A stretch of DNA of 64,000 bases, taken from contig CAJUKP010000009.1 of NCBI GenBank assembly GCA_910587165.1, forward strand, positions 1 through 64,000, in the 5' to 3' direction. Below are positions 47,909 to 58,600 of this stretch, in pieces (position 1 is the stretch's first letter; every line of letters begins with the position of its first letter). The stretch is from an uncultured Duncaniella sp. (lineage in GTDB: Bacteria > Bacteroidota > Bacteroidia > Bacteroidales > Muribaculaceae). The notes beneath the pieces were generated by a model, which was given only the letters and a program-made list of their open reading frames with translations, made no database searches and had not been told where the DNA came from. A program made the position numbers and the translations under genes.

Positions 47909-48921
47909 AACTCTATCAAGGTATCGTAGGCAAAATCGCGCGTGGCGGTCCTGCCGATCACATTGTCCCACTCCATCGGGCTGATTCCCCCTCCGGGACG
48001 CTTCACGGTGATGTTGCTCTCGTCGAATATCTCGCCTGCCGTGATGTCACGCGCGGCAACGATGCTCTTCCGCGCCACGGTGATATTGCCGCGTTCGGTC
48101 TCCCTCACCTCCTTCAGGCCGGTTCCGAGAGCCTTTTCGATATTTCTCACCGCCTTAACCATAGCCTCGAGTTCAGCCGGGTCAAGTGATGCGCGGTGGT
48201 CAGGGCCCGGCAGCGATTTGTCAAGGGTGAAATGCTTCTCGATCACCGTCGCACCGAGTGCGGCGGCTGCCACCGGGACCTCGATCCCGAGCGTGTGGTC
48301 GCTGTAGCCCACTCCTGCTGTACCAAGTGTGCGCAGCGCGTCCATGGCCCGCAGATTCACATCCTCCATCGGGGTGGGATACTGGGTGGTGCAGTGGAGC
48401 AGCCACACATCCGACCGCGGTGTGCCGTTGGCCTCGATCACCTCGAGGGCGCTCTCCACCTCGGCGAGCGTCGACATTCCGGTGGAGAGGATAATACGCT
48501 CACCACGCCGGGCTATCTTCCTCAGATACGGAAGATTGGTGATCTCACCCGAAGGTATCTTCCAGTAGTCCATCCCGAGAGGGACAAGGGTGTCTATCGA
48601 CACAAGGTCAAACGGTGTGCTCATGAACCCGATCCCCTCCTCACGGCACAGGGCGGCGAGCTCGGCGTAGGCCGACAGAGGCAGATGTATGGCACGGCAC
48701 ATATCGAGTTGCGACTCTTCCGTCCCGGTGGTCTCCTTCTGATACTCAGCCTTCGGCGCTATGGACGAGATCACAAGCTCGGGCACGGCTGTCTGGAACT
48801 TCACATAGTCAGCTCCCGCACGGGCCGCGCACCTCACCATCTCGCGGGCACGTTCCATCGAGGCATTATGGTTCACACCTGCCTCGGCTATTATGATTAT
48901 GTTGTTGTCTTTTCTACACAT
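47905..48921 (-). CDS. neuB: NeuB-family nonulosonic acid synthase (sialic or legionaminic type)
   Basis: The protein has 338 residues. The N-terminal TIM barrel has IIIIAEAGVNHNASMERAREM, KIPSGEITN, HCTTQYPTPMEDVNL and EKHFTLDKSLPGPDHRASL; the C-terminal SAF (antifreeze-like) domain lies at about 280-338. It joins phosphoenolpyruvate to a hexosamine to form a nine-carbon acid. With a LegB-like dehydratase two genes upstream, it could be LegI (legionaminic acid) rather than NeuB. Start 48921 was chosen because the family begins there. It overlaps rpoN by 4 bp. Confidence 0.88.
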   Translation of the reverse strand: MCRKDNNIIIIAEAGVNHNASMERAREMVRCAARAGADYVKFQTAVPELVISSIAPKAEYQKETTGTEESQLDMCRAIHLPLSAYAELAALCREEGIGFMSTPFDLVSIDTLVPLGMDYWKIPSGEITNLPYLRKIARRGERIILSTGMSTLAEVESALEVIEANGTPRSDVWLLHCTTQYPTPMEDVNLRAMDALRTLGTAGVGYSDHTLGIEVPVAAAALGATVIEKHFTLDKSLPGPDHRASLDPAELEAMVKAVRNIEKALGTGLKEVRETERGNITVARKSIVAARDITAGEIFDESNITVKRPGGGISPMEWDNVIGRTATRDFAYDTLIEL

Positions 48922-49864
48922 TGAATACTGTCTCCTCAAAATAACGGCAGATGAGTGTGCCGGGACGTATATTGTCAATCCGCGCCGGCGAAGTCCCCAG
49001 CGCTTCCTCAAGAATCAGACGCGGGATGTCGCCTCCGGCATGGACCGTGCAGACCACACCTCCACCCAGACGGGGATTGATCTCCATAAGCATGAGCCTG
49101 CCGGTGGAGCGGTCACGGAGATACTGGATGGTCACGGCTCCCCTGAGCTTCAGACGGGAGATGGCCTTCAGGGAAGCCTCACGCACATCCTCGCAGTCTA
49201 CGGTGACCGTCTTCGACACCTCACCGTTCACCACCTCGAGACGCTCGCGCGGACTCACGCAGAGAGCCTCACCCGAACCACTTATGTAACAGTCCACGGT
49301 ATACTCCTGCCGCTCCGGATAATAGCGCTGGAGGATATACTCATCCTTCACCTTGTCGATACGTCTGAACTCCGGGATATCATTGATCACGATCAGACCC
49401 TTTGAGGCCGAACCGTGGCGTGGCTTGGCTATGAGCGGGAAGGCGGGACGTCCACCCTTGTAAGTCTCGGGGATGTCAAGAGCCTCTTCCTCAAAGGCCG
49501 TGGCCGACGACAGCTTGTCAAACAGAACCTCAGCCATGGCGGGATTGACCACCGGCGCCCAGGCATCGTTGTAGCGACCCACATATACACCGGCCACCCC
49601 TACGGCGGCATCCACAAACGGAAGGAGCACATCTATGCGGTATTCCTCCACCACCGAATGGAGATGCTCGAGCAGCCCGGCATCACTCCATTTCAGGCCC
49701 ACTATCACCTCACCGATCGCGGCTATCGGGACGAGACGCGAGAGTTCATAGCTGTAGATCTTCACTTCCACACCCATCTTCTCGCCGGCCTCTATGATCT
49801 TCCGGCCTATCGAAACACGTTTCGCTCCGCCGAGAAACAATATGTTGAGATGTTTCTTTTCCAT
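48914..49864 (-). CDS. ATP-grasp carboxylate-amine ligase-like protein
   Basis: The protein has 316 residues from ATG at 49864 (MEKKHLNILFLGGAKR); a GTG at 49876, overlapping the upstream stop as GTGA, is the alternative. It resembles CarB-like ATP-grasp proteins: preATP-grasp fold, then FPLIAKPRHGSASKGL, EYTVDCYISGSG and LMLMEINPRLGGGV with the metal-binding Glu/Asn. Proteins like this occur in LPS and capsule loci beside legionaminic or sialic acid genes; their substrate is not established. It overlaps neuB by 8 bp. Confidence 0.82.
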   Translation of the reverse strand: MEKKHLNILFLGGAKRVSIGRKIIEAGEKMGVEVKIYSYELSRLVPIAAIGEVIVGLKWSDAGLLEHLHSVVEEYRIDVLLPFVDAAVGVAGVYVGRYNDAWAPVVNPAMAEVLFDKLSSATAFEEEALDIPETYKGGRPAFPLIAKPRHGSASKGLIVINDIPEFRRIDKVKDEYILQRYYPERQEYTVDCYISGSGEALCVSPRERLEVVNGEVSKTVTVDCEDVREASLKAISRLKLRGAVTIQYLRDRSTGRLMLMEINPRLGGGVVCTVHAGGDIPRLILEEALGTSPARIDNIRPGTLICRYFEETVFNV

Positions 49865-49872
49865 AATAGTAA

Positions 49873-50862
49873 TCACACGTTATAGATGCCGCTCTTGTAT
49901 TTGGATAGGTTCTCTGGTCTGGTGAACCATTCGATTGTCTTCTCAAGTCCGCTTCGTATGTCAAAACGCGGACGCCAGTCTGTGAGGGATGTTATGAGAC
50001 TGTTGTCGCCGCACAGACGGAACACCTCGCTGCCCGACGGACGGAGGCGAGCCGGATCCACCACATATTCGACATCACACCCCATGATCTCGGCGATCAG
50101 CGAGAGGGTGTCGCGCATACTGATCTCCGTCCCGGTGGCGATGTTGATCTCCTTACCTTCCACTCCCTCGGCCTCGCCGAGTGCAATGAAACCGGCGGCG
50201 GTGTCGAGCACGAAATTGAAGTCGCGCGTGGGGCTGAGATCACCCACCTTTATCTCACGCTGTCCGGAGGCAATCTGGGATATGATCGTGGGAATGATGG
50301 CACGTGCGCTCTGCCGCGGTCCGTAAGTGTTGAACGGTCGGGCCACAACCACAGGGAGTTCAAATGCATTGTGGAAACTCAGGGCTATCGCATCGGCACC
50401 TATCTTTGTGGCGCTGTAAGGCGACTGCGGCTGCTTGGGATGCCCCTCGTCGATGGGCACCCGGAGGGCTGTGCCGTACACCTCGCTGGTCGAAGTCACC
50501 ACAATGCGGCGCACTCCGTTGTCGCGTGTCGCCTGACACATATTGAGCGTACCTTTTATATTGGTATCCACATAACTGTCGGGAGCTACATAACTGTACG
50601 GTATGGCTATCAGTGCCGCGAGGTGATAGACAGTGTCGATACCCCGTGTGATCTCCCTGCAGTAATTGGGATCACGGACATCACCTGTCACTACCTCAAG
50701 ATCCGGATGATGGATCTCCTCGAGCCAGCCCCAGTTGTTGAACGAATTGTACTGGCTGAGGGCCCGGACGGCATACCCCTTGTCGAGAAGGGCTTCTGTG
50801 AGGTGAGAGCCGATAAAACCGTCGGCACCCGTGACAAGGACTCTGGTCTTATTTTGATTCAT
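49873..50862 (-). CDS. legB: LegB-like nucleotide-sugar 4,6-dehydratase
   Basis: The protein has 329 residues, an extended SDR enzyme: Rossmann GADGFIGSHL, NAD-binding HLAALIAIPYSY, catalytic YSATK and ARPFNTYGPRQ. The region RALSQYNSFNNWGWLEE is very like LegB of Campylobacter (GDP-GlcNAc 4,6-dehydratase), from memory. That would be the first step of legionaminic acid synthesis. The later LegC aminotransferase and LegG hydrolase/epimerase are not in this window, so the pathway must be completed elsewhere or the product differs. Confidence 0.83.
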   Translation of the reverse strand: MNQNKTRVLVTGADGFIGSHLTEALLDKGYAVRALSQYNSFNNWGWLEEIHHPDLEVVTGDVRDPNYCREITRGIDTVYHLAALIAIPYSYVAPDSYVDTNIKGTLNMCQATRDNGVRRIVVTSTSEVYGTALRVPIDEGHPKQPQSPYSATKIGADAIALSFHNAFELPVVVARPFNTYGPRQSARAIIPTIISQIASGQREIKVGDLSPTRDFNFVLDTAAGFIALGEAEGVEGKEINIATGTEISMRDTLSLIAEIMGCDVEYVVDPARLRPSGSEVFRLCGDNSLITSLTDWRPRFDIRSGLEKTIEWFTRPENLSKYKSGIYNV

Positions 50863-50867
50863 GGATT

Positions 50868-51320
50868 TCAGTAGGCTTTTTTTAGGTGGTAGACATATCT
50901 CACTCCGTCAGAGGCGGTCTGTTCGAGCTCCATTGCCCCGGATGTGAGCCGGTTGACATGGAGACGTGTCACTCCACCCCTCGTGAGGTGGAGATTCTCG
51001 GGAGGATCATAGTACTTCTGCCCGTCATTTCCGGTATAGCTGAAATTGAGCAGCATCTCATCCCCTTCCATGCTCCATGTGCCCTTGACGTTGTAATACG
51101 AATCATACGGCTGGATCACGGTGATGAACATGAGTGAGCTCTGGAATGACCAGGTGTAGAGCAGATTCTCCGCATCATATAGCTCCACCTCCTCGCCGTC
51201 GGCCTGCAGCGACTCCATGCGCCACCGGCCGAACAGTTCGCCGATGTCACCGTTGTTGCGCGTACACCCTGTGGAGAGGATGAGCAGTGAGATTATAGTG
51301 AGAATTATTTTCGTTTTCAT
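50868..51320 (-). CDS. Lipocalin-like lipoprotein
   Basis: The protein has 150 residues with a lipobox (LSTGC, Cys19). The body is a small beta-barrel-type sequence starting with GRWRMESLQADGEEV, the usual G-x-W of lipocalin-like domains in Bacteroidetes. The function is unknown. It sits between wzi (4-bp overlap) and legB (5-bp gap), so it may act in envelope polysaccharide work, by context only. Confidence 0.75.
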   Translation of the reverse strand: MKTKIILTIISLLILSTGCTRNNGDIGELFGRWRMESLQADGEEVELYDAENLLYTWSFQSSLMFITVIQPYDSYYNVKGTWSMEGDEMLLNFSYTGNDGQKYYDPPENLHLTRGGVTRLHVNRLTSGAMELEQTASDGVRYVYHLKKAY

Positions 51321-52858
51321 TTCTTGAACGGTCTTGGATTGAAAACACCGTCATATTTCACGGTCAGCATTGCCCCGAATGTATTGCAGGGCATATTCCC
51401 GCGGTCAAGCTCGATCCGGCCGTTGACCGTGAGCCCTTTTATCTTCGCCGGACGCCAGTTTGCCTCGAGCATCACCGCCGTGAGATGCAACGGCCGGGGG
51501 AGCAGCACATATCCGCTGCCCCAGGCCTTGCGGTAGCCACCTTTGAGCCGGTAGCTGAGAGTCGGGCTGACGCTCCCCTCTATTCCGATGTGGAATCCCC
51601 TCATGGCGTTTCCCACGAATGCCGGATAGCCGTCGGTATTGTAGATGGGCGACATCATGGCCGGTGTGCCTATCGCCATTCCGTAATAGGCGTATGAATT
51701 GTGGCCGAGATTATTGTAATAATCATCCGAACCTGACACATGGTCGGGTATGGTGGTGCCGTCGAAGTCGCCGGGATTGAAATGCAGAGGCCCGCTCTGA
51801 TTGGTGAAATCAAGATATTCTATCACCGCACCGCTCACTATAGCGGGCGAGGCTGCCCGGTATTCAAGCCCCCACAGACCATCCCAGCCATTGAGTTTAC
51901 CGATGCCTGAACCGTCCTCCCAGGGGAAAGAGAAATAGGCGAAGAGCTGTTTCCCGTCGTCGAGCGTGTAACGTGCCCTCATGTCCCATGATCCGAGATG
52001 GTTGCCGGTATAGAATGTCTCGCCTCCGTCCTCGTAGGGGAACAGCATCTTGACGAATGTCGCGAAATCGGCGCTGAATTTCTCCGTGCGGCGCAGGACA
52101 CCCTTGTTGTAATAGCTGGCTGTCCCGCCAAACTTCGCCACAGCCTGCATTCCGATTGTCACCGAGAATCTCTCTGACGGACGGGTGCGGAAATAGAGAC
52201 GCTTGTAATTGTAATAGGCATCCTTTGTTATATGGTAATTATAGTAATTGTAATGGTCTTCCCACCAGCTGTCGTCAAGGAATATGCCGTAGCCGGCCTC
52301 TCCCTGAATCTGCACCCAGCCGTTTGTGAAAGGGATGTCACGGAAGTCGATGAATCCGGCCCTCACCTGGGGGACAGGACGCGCGTTGCCGCTCTCGACA
52401 AGATCACCGCTGGTGAGCGAGTTGTTGAGCAGGGCCGATCCTCTCTCCCTGGCACCGGCCGAGACAAAGAGCGAACGCCACTTCACTTCTCCGTAGAGCT
52501 GCTGGATCCTCAACGCCGACGGGCGTTCGGGATGCCGGCTCCACGATTCCGTGGATGCCGAATAACGGTCATAGTCGACCGACGACGAGTATCCGGCTAT
52601 GAGATCGACACCGAACCCATAACTGAAACGCCGGTCAAGTTCCATCTCTTTCCCGACATATCCTTCGGCCTGCACATCATACCGGCTGGAGTAGCGGCCT
52701 CCGCGCAATGACGATATGTAGTATGACGCAAACTCACCGCTGCCTCCGCCCGTCGAAAATGACAGACTGTAGTCCACCGGACTCTCTGCCACGGCTGTGG
52801 CGGGAGCCAGAAGTGAGAATGTCAGGATACCGTATATGAAAGAGGGACAGATTCTCAT
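51317..52858 (-). CDS. Wzi-family capsule assembly protein
   Basis: The protein has 513 residues with a signal peptide (about 1-24). It is a predicted outer-membrane barrel of the Wzi family (FGFGVDLIAGYS-like strands, LRIQQLYGEVKWRSLFVSAG, and the final KYDGVFNPRPFKK). Wzi-like proteins attach or organise capsule at the cell surface. First gene of the long minus-strand unit. The start lies in a 23-bp tandem duplication that makes a small upstream frame (see that entry). Confidence 0.82.
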   Translation of the reverse strand: MRICPSFIYGILTFSLLAPATAVAESPVDYSLSFSTGGGSGEFASYYISSLRGGRYSSRYDVQAEGYVGKEMELDRRFSYGFGVDLIAGYSSSVDYDRYSASTESWSRHPERPSALRIQQLYGEVKWRSLFVSAGARERGSALLNNSLTSGDLVESGNARPVPQVRAGFIDFRDIPFTNGWVQIQGEAGYGIFLDDSWWEDHYNYYNYHITKDAYYNYKRLYFRTRPSERFSVTIGMQAVAKFGGTASYYNKGVLRRTEKFSADFATFVKMLFPYEDGGETFYTGNHLGSWDMRARYTLDDGKQLFAYFSFPWEDGSGIGKLNGWDGLWGLEYRAASPAIVSGAVIEYLDFTNQSGPLHFNPGDFDGTTIPDHVSGSDDYYNNLGHNSYAYYGMAIGTPAMMSPIYNTDGYPAFVGNAMRGFHIGIEGSVSPTLSYRLKGGYRKAWGSGYVLLPRPLHLTAVMLEANWRPAKIKGLTVNGRIELDRGNMPCNTFGAMLTVKYDGVFNPRPFKK

Positions 52859-52881
52859 ATGAAAGAGGAACAGATTCTCAT
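52836..52881. repeat. 23-bp tandem duplication across the wzi start codon
   Basis: 52836-52858 and 52859-52881 are tandem copies with one mismatch. Each contains an ATG on the minus strand. The upstream copy opens an 8-codon frame (MRICSSFI, 52855-52881) whose TGA overlaps the real start as ATGA. The leader therefore contains a short coupled upstream frame. Confidence 0.85.
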
Positions 52882-52901
52882 ATTTTACTGTTATGCATCT
52901 G

Positions 52902-52933
52902 CAAATTTAGCCATTCCCGACGAGCGGAGCAAA
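52902..52933 (-). promoter_or_regulatory. Consensus promoter of the wzi-to-acetyltransferase unit
   Basis: On the minus strand TTTG (52930-52933), 20-bp spacer, TAAATTTG (52902-52909). It overlaps no coding region except the very end of the spacing to mutS (stop at 52949). No other clear match was seen before genes further down this unit. Confidence 0.8.
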
Positions 52934-52948
52934 AATCGGTGCGATTTT

Positions 52949-55570
52949 CTACTTGCCGGTGAGAATAGAGCGTATATCATTGAGTTTGTTCAGCGCCGCG
53001 ACAGGTGTGAGATTGTTGATGTCGAGATCAAGTATCTGGTCACGCAGCTGGGTGAGCACCGGGTCGTCGAGCTGGAAGAATGACAGCTGCATCCCCTCCG
53101 GAGCGGAGTCAAGGGTGGCAAGCGAACCCTTGGGGGCCTCGGTGTCACGGTTCACCTTCTCCAGATGTTTCAGCACCTGGTCAGCCCTCTTCACAATGGC
53201 CTGGGGCATACCCGCAAGCTTGGCCACATGGATGCCGAAACTGTGCTCGCTGCCGCCCCGCGCGAGTTTTCGCATGAACACCACCTTACCGTTGATCTCC
53301 TTGACGGAGACATTGAAATTCATCACCCTCGGGAAACTCTTCTCCATCTCATTTAGCTCATGATAGTGAGTGGCGAAGAGTGTCTTGGGATGGATCCCCG
53401 AATATTCATGGATATATTCCACTATGGCCCAGGCTATGGAGATGCCGTCGTAGGTGGATGTGCCGCGTCCGAGCTCGTCAAACAGTATGAGCGAGCGCTT
53501 GCTCATGTTGTTGAGTATCGAGGCGGCCTCGTTCATCTCCACCATGAAGGTCGATTCTCCGAGCGAGATGTTGTCGCTGGCCCCCACTCTCGTGAATATC
53601 TTGTCGACGACACCGATATGCGCGCTGTCAGCCGCGACAAACGACCCTATCTGGGCAAGAAGCACATTGAGCGCGGTCTGGCGCAGAAGCGCGGACTTGC
53701 CGGACATATTCGGTCCGGTGATCATCATCACCTGTGTCCCTTCGTTGGAGAGACTGACAGAGTTGGATATGTAGGGTTCCCCCGGAGGCAGCTCCCGCTC
53801 GATCACAGGATGACGCCCCTCGACAATCGAGATCTCGAGCGAGTCGTCGACCACCGGACGGTTATAGCGGTTCTCTATGGCGAGACGGGTGAACGAGTTG
53901 AACACATCGAGCTGTGCGAGAAGCTGTGCATCGAGAAGTATGGCCGGAATGTAGTCGCACACCCTTGCCACAAGGGCAGAATATATGCGCTGTTCTATGA
54001 TGGCTATCTTGTCCTGGGCGCCGAGTATCTTCTCCTCATACTCCTTCAGTTCCTGTGTGATATACCGCTCGGCATTCACGAGTGTCTGCTTGCGTATCCA
54101 CTCGGAGGGCACCTTGTCGCGGTGGGTGTTTGTGACTTCGATATAGTAACCGAACACGTTGTTATAGGCCACTTTGAGCGAGGGTATGCCCGTGCGCTGG
54201 CTCTCACGCTGCTGCAGGTGGGCCAGATAGTCCTTACCCTTGAAAGCGATCTCACGGAGTTCGTCAAGCTCGGCATCCACACCGTCGCGTATCACCGGAC
54301 CGCGGTTGAGGGCCGTAGGCGCGTCCTCGTTTATCTCCCGGCCTATTTTATCGGCTATGCTCCCGCATGGATTGAGCTGCTCGCCTATCGAGACGAGCGC
54401 GGGCTCGCCTGACGAAAGACATATCTCCTTGATGTCGGGAACCATGAGCAGGGCATTGCGGAGCTGGCAAAGCTCACGGGGATTGACCCTCGAGGCCGAT
54501 ACCTTGCCTATGAGCCTCTCGAGATCGCCGACCTGGGCAAGCCGCTCACCGAGAGTCTCGCGGCTGTCGGTCTGCTTGAAAAAGTATTCCACTATGTCAA
54601 GCCGCTTGTTGATCTCCTTGGGATCCTTGAGCGGGAACAGGAGCCAGCGGTGGAGCAGGCGGGCACCCATCGGGCTGACGGTGCGGTCTATTATGTCAAG
54701 GAGGCTTTTGCCATCCTCGTTCATGGCTCTCACAAGCTCGAGGTTCCTGATGGTGAAACGGTCAAGTCTCACCGACATCTCCTCCTCCACACGCGCCAGC
54801 GATGTAATGTGGCCCGTGTGGGTGTGCTGGGTTATGTCCAGGTAATGCAGGATGGCTCCCGAGGCAATGATGGCCGAACCCATGTTGTGGACACCGAATC
54901 CCTTGAGCGACGAGGTCTCGAACTGCTTGAGCAGTCTGTCCATGGCCGATGACGGGGTGAAAACCCAGTCGTCCAGCTCAAAGGTATAGTATTTCTCGGC
55001 AAACGATTCCTCGACAAGGCGCTTCTTCCCTCTTTCCACAAGCACCTCCTTGGGAGCGAAATTGGCCATAAGCTTGCCGATGTAGTCCAGACTCCCCTCG
55101 GCTGTGAGAAATTCGCCTGTGGATATGTCAAGAAAGGCCACACCTGTCACCTGCTTGCCGAAATGGACAGCCGAGAGAAAATTATTCTCCCTGTGGTTCA
55201 GCACATTGTCATTTATGGAGACTCCGGGAGTCACCAGCTCGGTGATGCCTCGTTTGACCAGTTTTTTCGTGGTCTTCGGATCCTCGAGCTGCTCGCAGAT
55301 GGCCACACGTTTCCCCGCACGCACAAGCTTGGGCAGGTATGTGTCAAGGGCATGGTGGGGAAATCCTGCCAGCTCGACATATTGGGCCGAGCCGTTGGCG
55401 CGGCGGGTGAGAGTGATGCCGAGTATCTCGGATGCCGCCACGGCATCCTCCGAGAATGTCTCGTAAAAGTCTCCCACGCGAAAAAGCAGAATGGCATCGG
55501 GATGCTTCTGCTTCATCGCTATATATTGTTTCATCAATGGTGTCTCGACAATCGCTTTTGCCATGTTCAT
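52949..55570 (-). CDS. mutS: DNA mismatch repair protein MutS
   Basis: The protein has 873 residues from ATG at 55570 (MNMAKAIVE); ATG at 55564 is possible, while a GTG at 55585 overlaps the promoter box and would be outside the transcript. The mismatch-reading motif [10 protein letters not shown] is near the start. The ATPase domain has [15 protein letters not shown] (Walker A), [12 protein letters not shown] and [12 protein letters not shown] (Walker B), and a C-terminal HTH part. It finds base mismatches and calls MutL. It has its own promoter. Confidence 0.97.
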   Translation of the reverse strand: MNMAKAIVETPLMKQYIAMKQKHPDAILLFRVGDFYETFSEDAVAASEILGITLTRRANGSAQYVELAGFPHHALDTYLPKLVRAGKRVAICEQLEDPKTTKKLVKRGITELVTPGVSINDNVLNHRENNFLSAVHFGKQVTGVAFLDISTGEFLTAEGSLDYIGKLMANFAPKEVLVERGKKRLVEESFAEKYYTFELDDWVFTPSSAMDRLLKQFETSSLKGFGVHNMGSAIIASGAILHYLDITQHTHTGHITSLARVEEEMSVRLDRFTIRNLELVRAMNEDGKSLLDIIDRTVSPMGARLLHRWLLFPLKDPKEINKRLDIVEYFFKQTDSRETLGERLAQVGDLERLIGKVSASRVNPRELCQLRNALLMVPDIKEICLSSGEPALVSIGEQLNPCGSIADKIGREINEDAPTALNRGPVIRDGVDAELDELREIAFKGKDYLAHLQQRESQRTGIPSLKVAYNNVFGYYIEVTNTHRDKVPSEWIRKQTLVNAERYITQELKEYEEKILGAQDKIAIIEQRIYSALVARVCDYIPAILLDAQLLAQLDVFNSFTRLAIENRYNRPVVDDSLEISIVEGRHPVIERELPPGEPYISNSVSLSNEGTQVMMITGPNMSGKSALLRQTALNVLLAQIGSFVAADSAHIGVVDKIFTRVGASDNISLGESTFMVEMNEAASILNNMSKRSLILFDELGRGTSTYDGISIAWAIVEYIHEYSGIHPKTLFATHYHELNEMEKSFPRVMNFNVSVKEINGKVVFMRKLARGGSEHSFGIHVAKLAGMPQAIVKRADQVLKHLEKVNRDTEAPKGSLATLDSAPEGMQLSFFQLDDPVLTQLRDQILDLDINNLTPVAALNKLNDIRSILTGK

Positions 55571-55584
55571 AGGTTTTTCACCCA

Positions 55585-55614
55585 CAAAGTTAGCAATTTT
55601 TCAGGAAATTTCAA
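55585..55614 (-). promoter_or_regulatory. Promoter of mutS
   Basis: On the minus strand TAACTTTG (55585-55592) fits TAnnTTTG and TTG lies at 55612-55614 (19-bp spacer), inside the end of the upstream helicase gene. The leader would be only about 12 nt, which decides against the GTG start of mutS at 55585. Confidence 0.7.
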
Positions 55615-58600
55615 TCACCTTTCCCGTGTCGAGATAGTAGAGGAATCCCCTCACTTTCGGATAACCTATTGATTTGAAGAATTCGATATAACCCTTTATC
55701 TGTTTCACATAACGCTTGGGAGGCTGGGAGCCCGACTTGTAGTCGACGAGATGGATCTCCCCTGACGCGGTCCACACCACGCGGTCGAAACGCTTCACAT
55801 TCCCGTTGCCGGTCATCACCTCACGCTCTATGAGCACACGCGTGAACCCCTCGAACCAATCGCGGACAAGGGGATCGCTGACACGCTGCCTCACGATGGC
55901 GCCTATCTCGTCTTTCTCATCCTTGCCAGCTCCTATCGTCGCCGGAAGGGTATGGAGAATGTTGAGCGCGCCGTCCACATCGGAAGCCCTGACCACCCTC
56001 GAGAGGATGTCGTGGATGATGAGTCCGCGCTCACGGGCTGTCAGCGCCTTGCTGAAGTCTCCGCGGTCAAGACGGGTGTTTTCCCAGATGGAATTGTTGG
56101 TGAATATGCGGTAGCGTCCTTCAGGACGGGTGACCGACGGCGCCATGGCCGATGTCTTCTTCCGTTCCTTTGCACGTGGGACTGTCGGGGCTCCCACCTC
56201 GATTACCATATCGCTGTCAAAGCCGAACGTAATGAACGGATTGGCCGCACCGGGAGCTATCCCCTCACGGCTGCAGAGTCCGGCCACGTATGCGTCATCA
56301 CACATCGAGAGGGCCCGGAAAAGAAATCTTGGAACCGACAGCGGTCCGTCCGAGCTCTCACCTTTACCCTCAATATCCTTGGCCGGCACTTTCACACCGA
56401 TTATCAGCTCATCGACCGCCCTGGTGAATGCCACATAAAGCAGATTGAGCCTGTCGAGCTGCTTCTCCCTGACTATAACCTCATATTCGGGGGCAAACGA
56501 GGTGTCCTTCATGTCGGACGTCACCGTGAGCGGAAGCCAGGGGGGCACTATCGAGGGATCCACTCCATCTATCCCCTCAAGCCGGAACCATTCAGTGTCG
56601 GGGATATTCGATTCCGAACATTCAGCGAAAGGCACATGGACACAGCTGTATTCAAGGCCCTTGGACTTATGTATGGTGAGGATGTTGAGCGCATTGTCGT
56701 CCTTTGCACCTGACACGGATACCTTGCACCCTTTATCGTCCCACCATTCGAGAAACGATCTGATGTCAGCCCTTCCCTTGGCCATGAAATCCACCACAAG
56801 ATCCTGGAAGGCCGTGATATAGATATTGTCCTTCTCCATATTCTCGGGAGTGACGGACGTAGCGATGATCGACTCGACAAGCGACACAAGATCCATCCCC
56901 TCGTATGCCGCCGCATCCTCATCGGCAGGCTTTGCCGGAGCGGCCGGTCCGAGCGAGGCCACAGCCGCGAGAAGAGCTTCGGATGGCTGCATATTCCTGC
57001 TCACGGCCGCCTCATATTCGTTGATCATCCTCGCGACTTCCTTGCGCGAGCGTTTGTGCTTGTCAGGGGTGAAATTAGTGAGTGACATGAAGCGTAACTG
57101 GCTCACAATGAGCATCACCGCCTTTGACCGCGACACAAGCAGAGACTTGTCGGATACAATGGTGAACGGAGGGAATGTCGGGTCGTCAAGCCTTGTCTGC
57201 TCAAGACGGGCTATCACGGCATCTCCTTCCTTCCACTGACGCACGAGGATGGCTATATCGCCGGGCTTGTAGCCCGATTCAAGCTGCCGCCTGAGATTGC
57301 AGACAAGTGTGTCAAGGGCTGCCTCGCGCGGATCCGTGTCCTTGGAGTCGGGATAGACATTGACCCTTATATACCCCTTGTGGTCAATATGCTTGGGGGA
57401 TACCTGCTGAACCACATTGGAATATGTGTCATCGAAATCCAACACCCCGGCTATCGCCGTGAAAAGAGTGTTGTTGAATCTCACCACGTGTGACGAGGAG
57501 CGCCAGTTGGTGTTCTCGGACAGCTCGCCACCCTTCACCCGGCAGCGTCCTGCGGCGACGCGGTCCTCATGAAGATACTGGAGAAGCGACGGATCGCTGT
57601 TGCGGAACCGGTAGATACACTGTTTCTCGTCGCCGATGACCAGATTGTCATTATCGGTGGCGAGGCTTTCGCCAAGCAGCGGGCGGAGGTTCTGCCACTG
57701 GCTGTGCGATGTGTCCTGAAACTCATCTATCAGGAAATTCCGGTAAGTGTTGCCTATCTTCTCATACAGGAACGGGGCGTCATCATCACCTATTATTCCG
57801 GCAAGGAGCGCATTGGTGTCGCTCAGAAGAATGGTGGAGTTTTCCCGCCGGTAGCGGTCGACATATTCCATTATCGCCCCGACCAGACCGAGCTGATAGA
57901 GATTGGCAGTGATTATGCTCAGCTCCTTGACGGTGCCGAAACTGACGTTTATCGCCCCGATGGCTTCGGATATGGCAGCGTCAAGTTCCGGACTCCTCAG
58001 CGAGAGCTTCTTTCCGGCCGATTTCTTATAGGCCGAGCCAATGTCGGCATGGGCCTTGAGCAGCGTGGCCGACAGATTCTTGGTCTTATAGTAACCTGTC
58101 TCACCCCAGTTTCTGATCGGGCTGACCACATTGGAGTTGATGATGTCACGCGCTCCGCTACGCTCTATCGCCTCAAGCGCGGCACGGCATTTCATCGCTG
58201 TGTCACGCTTCACACTCTTCCTCCTGCCGTCGGTGGCCTCGATGAACTGCCTGAACCGCTCGCGGTCATTGAGATAAGCCATTATCTCACCGCTATGGGC
58301 CTTGAACGTGTCATCCATCACACCGACAATGAATTTAACGAGCTGCTTGTGAACCTCCGACGAGCGGTTGAACACATTGAACGTCTTTCCCTCCTCGATG
58401 AGGTTGAACATATATCTCGTGAGCCATCCTATGAGGTGGCGTGACTCGGGTGTGCCGGGGTTTCTGTTGAGATCCTGGAGCATACGGTCAATTCCCATCG
58501 ACATCACCGACGTGTCGTCAAGTTCCACCTCGTAGCTTCCGGAGACGTCGGCCTCATGGGCGAACGCCCTGAGCACAGTCTGGAAAAAGGCGTCGATTGT

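Noticed and set aside
53360..54412. Plus-strand open frame of 350 codons inside mutS
   Set aside because: Antisense shadow of the conserved MutS ATPase and core domains.
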